Shown piece by piece: positions 62,112-64,000 of a DNA stretch of 64,000 bases; within the stretch, counting starts at the first letter, position 1; each line of letters begins with the position of its first letter. The notes under the pieces were generated by a model, which was not told the DNA's origin, made no database searches, and saw only the letters and a program-made list of their open reading frames with translations. Source of the DNA: Haematospirillum jordaniae (lineage in GTDB: Bacteria; Pseudomonadota; Alphaproteobacteria; Rhodospirillales; Rhodospirillaceae). The stretch covers positions 612,001 to 676,000 of the forward strand of contig NZ_CP014525.1 in NCBI RefSeq assembly GCF_001611975.1. Direction: 5' to 3'. The translations under genes were made by a program, and so were the position numbers.

Positions 62112-64000
62112 TTCTTTATGGCCGCAATGACAATCATGGCCACAACCTTCACAAACGAGCCGCGATCAGCCTGAACTGCATGGCTGAACTCATGGCCGGA
62201 ACAGATGATGAAATTCTATTCGTTGACTACAACACCCCCGATACCCTTCCCACGTTCCCAGAAGCGATTGCAGATACACTGACGACAGCAGCAAAAAGAT
62301 ACCTGCGGATACTAAGGGTACGCCCGCATCACCATGACCCCATCCGGAATAGGACCCACCTTAATGTATGTGAGCCCGTAGCCCGCAATGCAGCTCTGCG
62401 CCGGGCAAACCCTACCAATTCATGGGTTCTGTCCACCAACCCCGACATGGTGCTGGTACCACGCCCGGACAGGTGCCCCTTGTCCGAGATTGTGGCAACG
62501 CTCCCGGAAGCCTGTCATCACCTGCCACGCTTCGAGTTGCCACAGGCAATATGGGAAGAATGTGATCGCAGCGACCCGGCTGGCACCATTGCGTTTCTGG
62601 CAGAAAAAGGGGCACGCCTTCACCTGCATCATGTAGTCGAAGGCAGCCCACCTGCCCGCTTTGACAACCACGGAGATTTCCAGCTGATCCCACGTACAGC
62701 ACTGGAAACGATCCACGGCTTTGATGAACGCATGCTCAATGGCTGGATTGTTGACTCAAATCTTGCGAAACGGTTGCTCATACACCTTGGTCCCCCACAA
62801 AGTCTGGAAACACGTCTGCTTGGCTTTCACTGTGACCATACCCGGGGTGGAGGAATTCTGCATGGGCATAACCATACAGAAAACGACTACTGGAGTTTCT
62901 ATCGGGACATTACAGAGGACAAGCTCCCCCACCAGGCTGACAGCTGGGGATTGGCGAACACAGAACTGGAAGAAATACGGCTAAGGCACAGAACGTTCAC
63001 TGTATCTGGCTTTCTGGCTAATGTCCTGCCACCGCCAGAACGCACCCCTACCTTTTCAACCTACCGGCCTGATTGCCCTGACATGGCAGGCTACGATCCC
63101 CACCATACCCTGCCTTTTCTGGTGGACCTTCTGGTACACCAGCCCCGCGACCGTCAATTGGCTTGGTTTGGTACCCGCACAGACATGCTTGGATTGGCAC
63201 AAAGAGCTTGGAAAAATATGGCGTTCCAAGGTTCATTTGAAGCAAACAACAACATAGCACTGAAAACCGCCAATATCCTTGTCTTCGAATTTGGGCGGCC
63301 GGAAGAAACACAACAGCGTAGTCTGGCAGGATGGAGCCAAACCGACCTTGATGCACTGGCCCCTGTGCATGATACATTCCTGAGAATGGTGGATATCGAA
63401 CAGGATCGCATATCCAAGGGATTAAGCCCACGTATGGTCATTACCATCAATGCTATTCATAACCGCTTCGAAACCATGGTCAATGCCTGCCTCAATAGTA
63501 GTCGCACACCTTTCAGTGGACGTGTCCGACATGGAACCGTCACACCCTCTGGTCAACTTCCCTTGCGGTTAACCCCCCACGACCTTGCGGCTTGGCTACA
63601 GACTCATATGCAGCGTGCACAACCTGTTCCCGTTACAGAAGCCGTGCGACTGTCCAGCGTGATTGAAGGAATCCTGAGGGGGTCACCAACCGCTTGGCAA
63701 GAAGACCTTGCAGGCCGTGCCGGAGAGGCGGTTCTGGCTGCTCTCTCATTTCCGCCACTGACCGAACGCTATCCGGAAGAGACCCTGTGCGCCGCACGCA
63801 ACCGGGTTACAGAGCTACGTCCCTCAACCCGTCTGATATCACAGCTTGCCATCCCTCTGCTGACCAAGCGTCCTGGCCCCCTAGAAGCTCCCAGCCGACT
63901 GGCAGGAGCCGAAGACTGGGAGGATCGCACCTGGCTTGACCTGAATCGTCGTTATCTGTCAGGCACCTTTGCCGCCAATCTGTTCCGCCGCACCCAAGAC
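62099..64000 (+). CDS. Large GT-A-type glycosyltransferase-like protein (copy 2, 3' end cut by window)
   Basis: Open from the ATG at 62099 to the window edge (634 codons). Clearly paralogous to the minus-strand 902-residue protein: SLILYGRNDNHGHNLHKR, EILFVDYNTPDTLPTF, STNPDMVLVPRP (presumed metal site), FDERMLNGWIVDSNLAKR, VPVTEAVRLSS and EDWEDRTWLDLNRRYLSGTFAAN align in order. The N-terminal GT-A-like domain is most conserved. It overlaps the HAD-related gene by 13 bases, so it is co-translated with the sugar-nucleotide genes. The missing C-terminal quarter would be needed to see whether the Rossmann-like end is kept. Confidence 0.65.
   Translation, partial: MLSLILYGRNDNHGHNLHKRAAISLNCMAELMAGTDDEILFVDYNTPDTLPTFPEAIADTLTTAAKRYLRILRVRPHHHDPIRNRTHLNVCEPVARNAALRRANPTNSWVLSTNPDMVLVPRPDRCPLSEIVATLPEACHHLPRFELPQAIWEECDRSDPAGTIAFLAEKGARLHLHHVVEGSPPARFDNHGDFQLIPRTALETIHGFDERMLNGWIVDSNLAKRLLIHLGPPQSLETRLLGFHCDHTRGGGILHGHNHTENDYWSFYRDITEDKLPHQADSWGLANTELEEIRLRHRTFTVSGFLANVLPPPERTPTFSTYRPDCPDMAGYDPHHTLPFLVDLLVHQPRDRQLAWFGTRTDMLGLAQRAWKNMAFQGSFEANNNIALKTANILVFEFGRPEETQQRSLAGWSQTDLDALAPVHDTFLRMVDIEQDRISKGLSPRMVITINAIHNRFETMVNACLNSSRTPFSGRVRHGTVTPSGQLPLRLTPHDLAAWLQTHMQRAQPVPVTEAVRLSSVIEGILRGSPTAWQEDLAGRAGEAVLAALSFPPLTERYPEETLCAARNRVTELRPSTRLISQLAIPLLTKRPGPLEAPSRLAGAEDWEDRTWLDLNRRYLSGTFAANLFRRTQD

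Noticed and set aside
1..64000. CRISPR array or insertion sequences
   Set aside because: No regularly spaced direct repeats, cas genes, transposase motifs or paired terminal inverted repeats were seen.

Overview
The window reads as a chromosome segment of an alphaproteobacterium, most likely in or near the Rhodospirillales. This is inferred from gene content: an NDUFA9-like complex I accessory protein, the kdsD-lptC-lptA-lptB order, a TIGR02186/TauE pair, a DEDDy-type short ribonuclease D, and an endolysin-holin pair of the gene-transfer-agent type. No rRNA is present, so no genus is claimed. Coding density is high, and many neighbours overlap by 1 to 4 bases (ATGA or TGATG), which marks tight operons.

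From 1 to 25 kb the content is mostly housekeeping. A minus-strand LPS block (kdsD, lptC, lptA, lptB) is followed by rnd and tRNA-Leu(CAG). Next come an NDUFA9-like gene, dapB and nth on the plus strand. A Bax-like glucosaminidase follows, with a strongly structured, probably transcribed intergenic element upstream. Then come nfuA, a universal stress protein, the TIGR02186/TauE pair, trpS, murJ, a Bax-inhibitor-1 family protein, a YbbA/YbbP-type ABC system with divergent tesA, an unrecognised Ala/Pro-rich protein, def-fmt-truA, and a SulP anion transporter.

From 25 to 41 kb there is more accessory content: a glutathione S-transferase, a small RTX-type protein, a GTA-type lysis pair (GH108 endolysin and 3-TM holin) with no virion genes nearby, a PKMT-type methyltransferase, acs, an MscS-family channel, and a long minus-strand run. 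In transcription order that run is two tandem degenerate-EAL proteins, an ABC-2 exporter, gpsA, a YciI-like protein and an EVE protein.

From 41 to 52.7 kb lies the cytochrome c maturation operon ccmC-D-E-F-G-H-I, without ccmA or ccmB. It is followed by hldE, a TlpA-like thioredoxin, lptM (49 aa) and lysA, a Trm112-like protein, a CnoX-like thioredoxin-TPR protein and tRNA-Gly(GCC).

From 52.7 kb to the right edge is a more A+T-rich island that looks like a surface-glycan or protein-glycosylation locus. Its minus-strand arm holds a radical SAM gene and a SAM methyltransferase, each broken by one extra base inside its signature motif, plus an FkbM methyltransferase and a 902-aa glycosyltransferase-like protein. 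Its plus-strand arm holds a nucleotide-sugar dehydrogenase, an NAD-dependent epimerase, a HAD-related protein and a second, diverged copy of the 902-aa protein that runs off the window. The paralogue pair and the two frameshifts are the most unusual features here. I saw no CRISPR array, insertion sequence or integrase.
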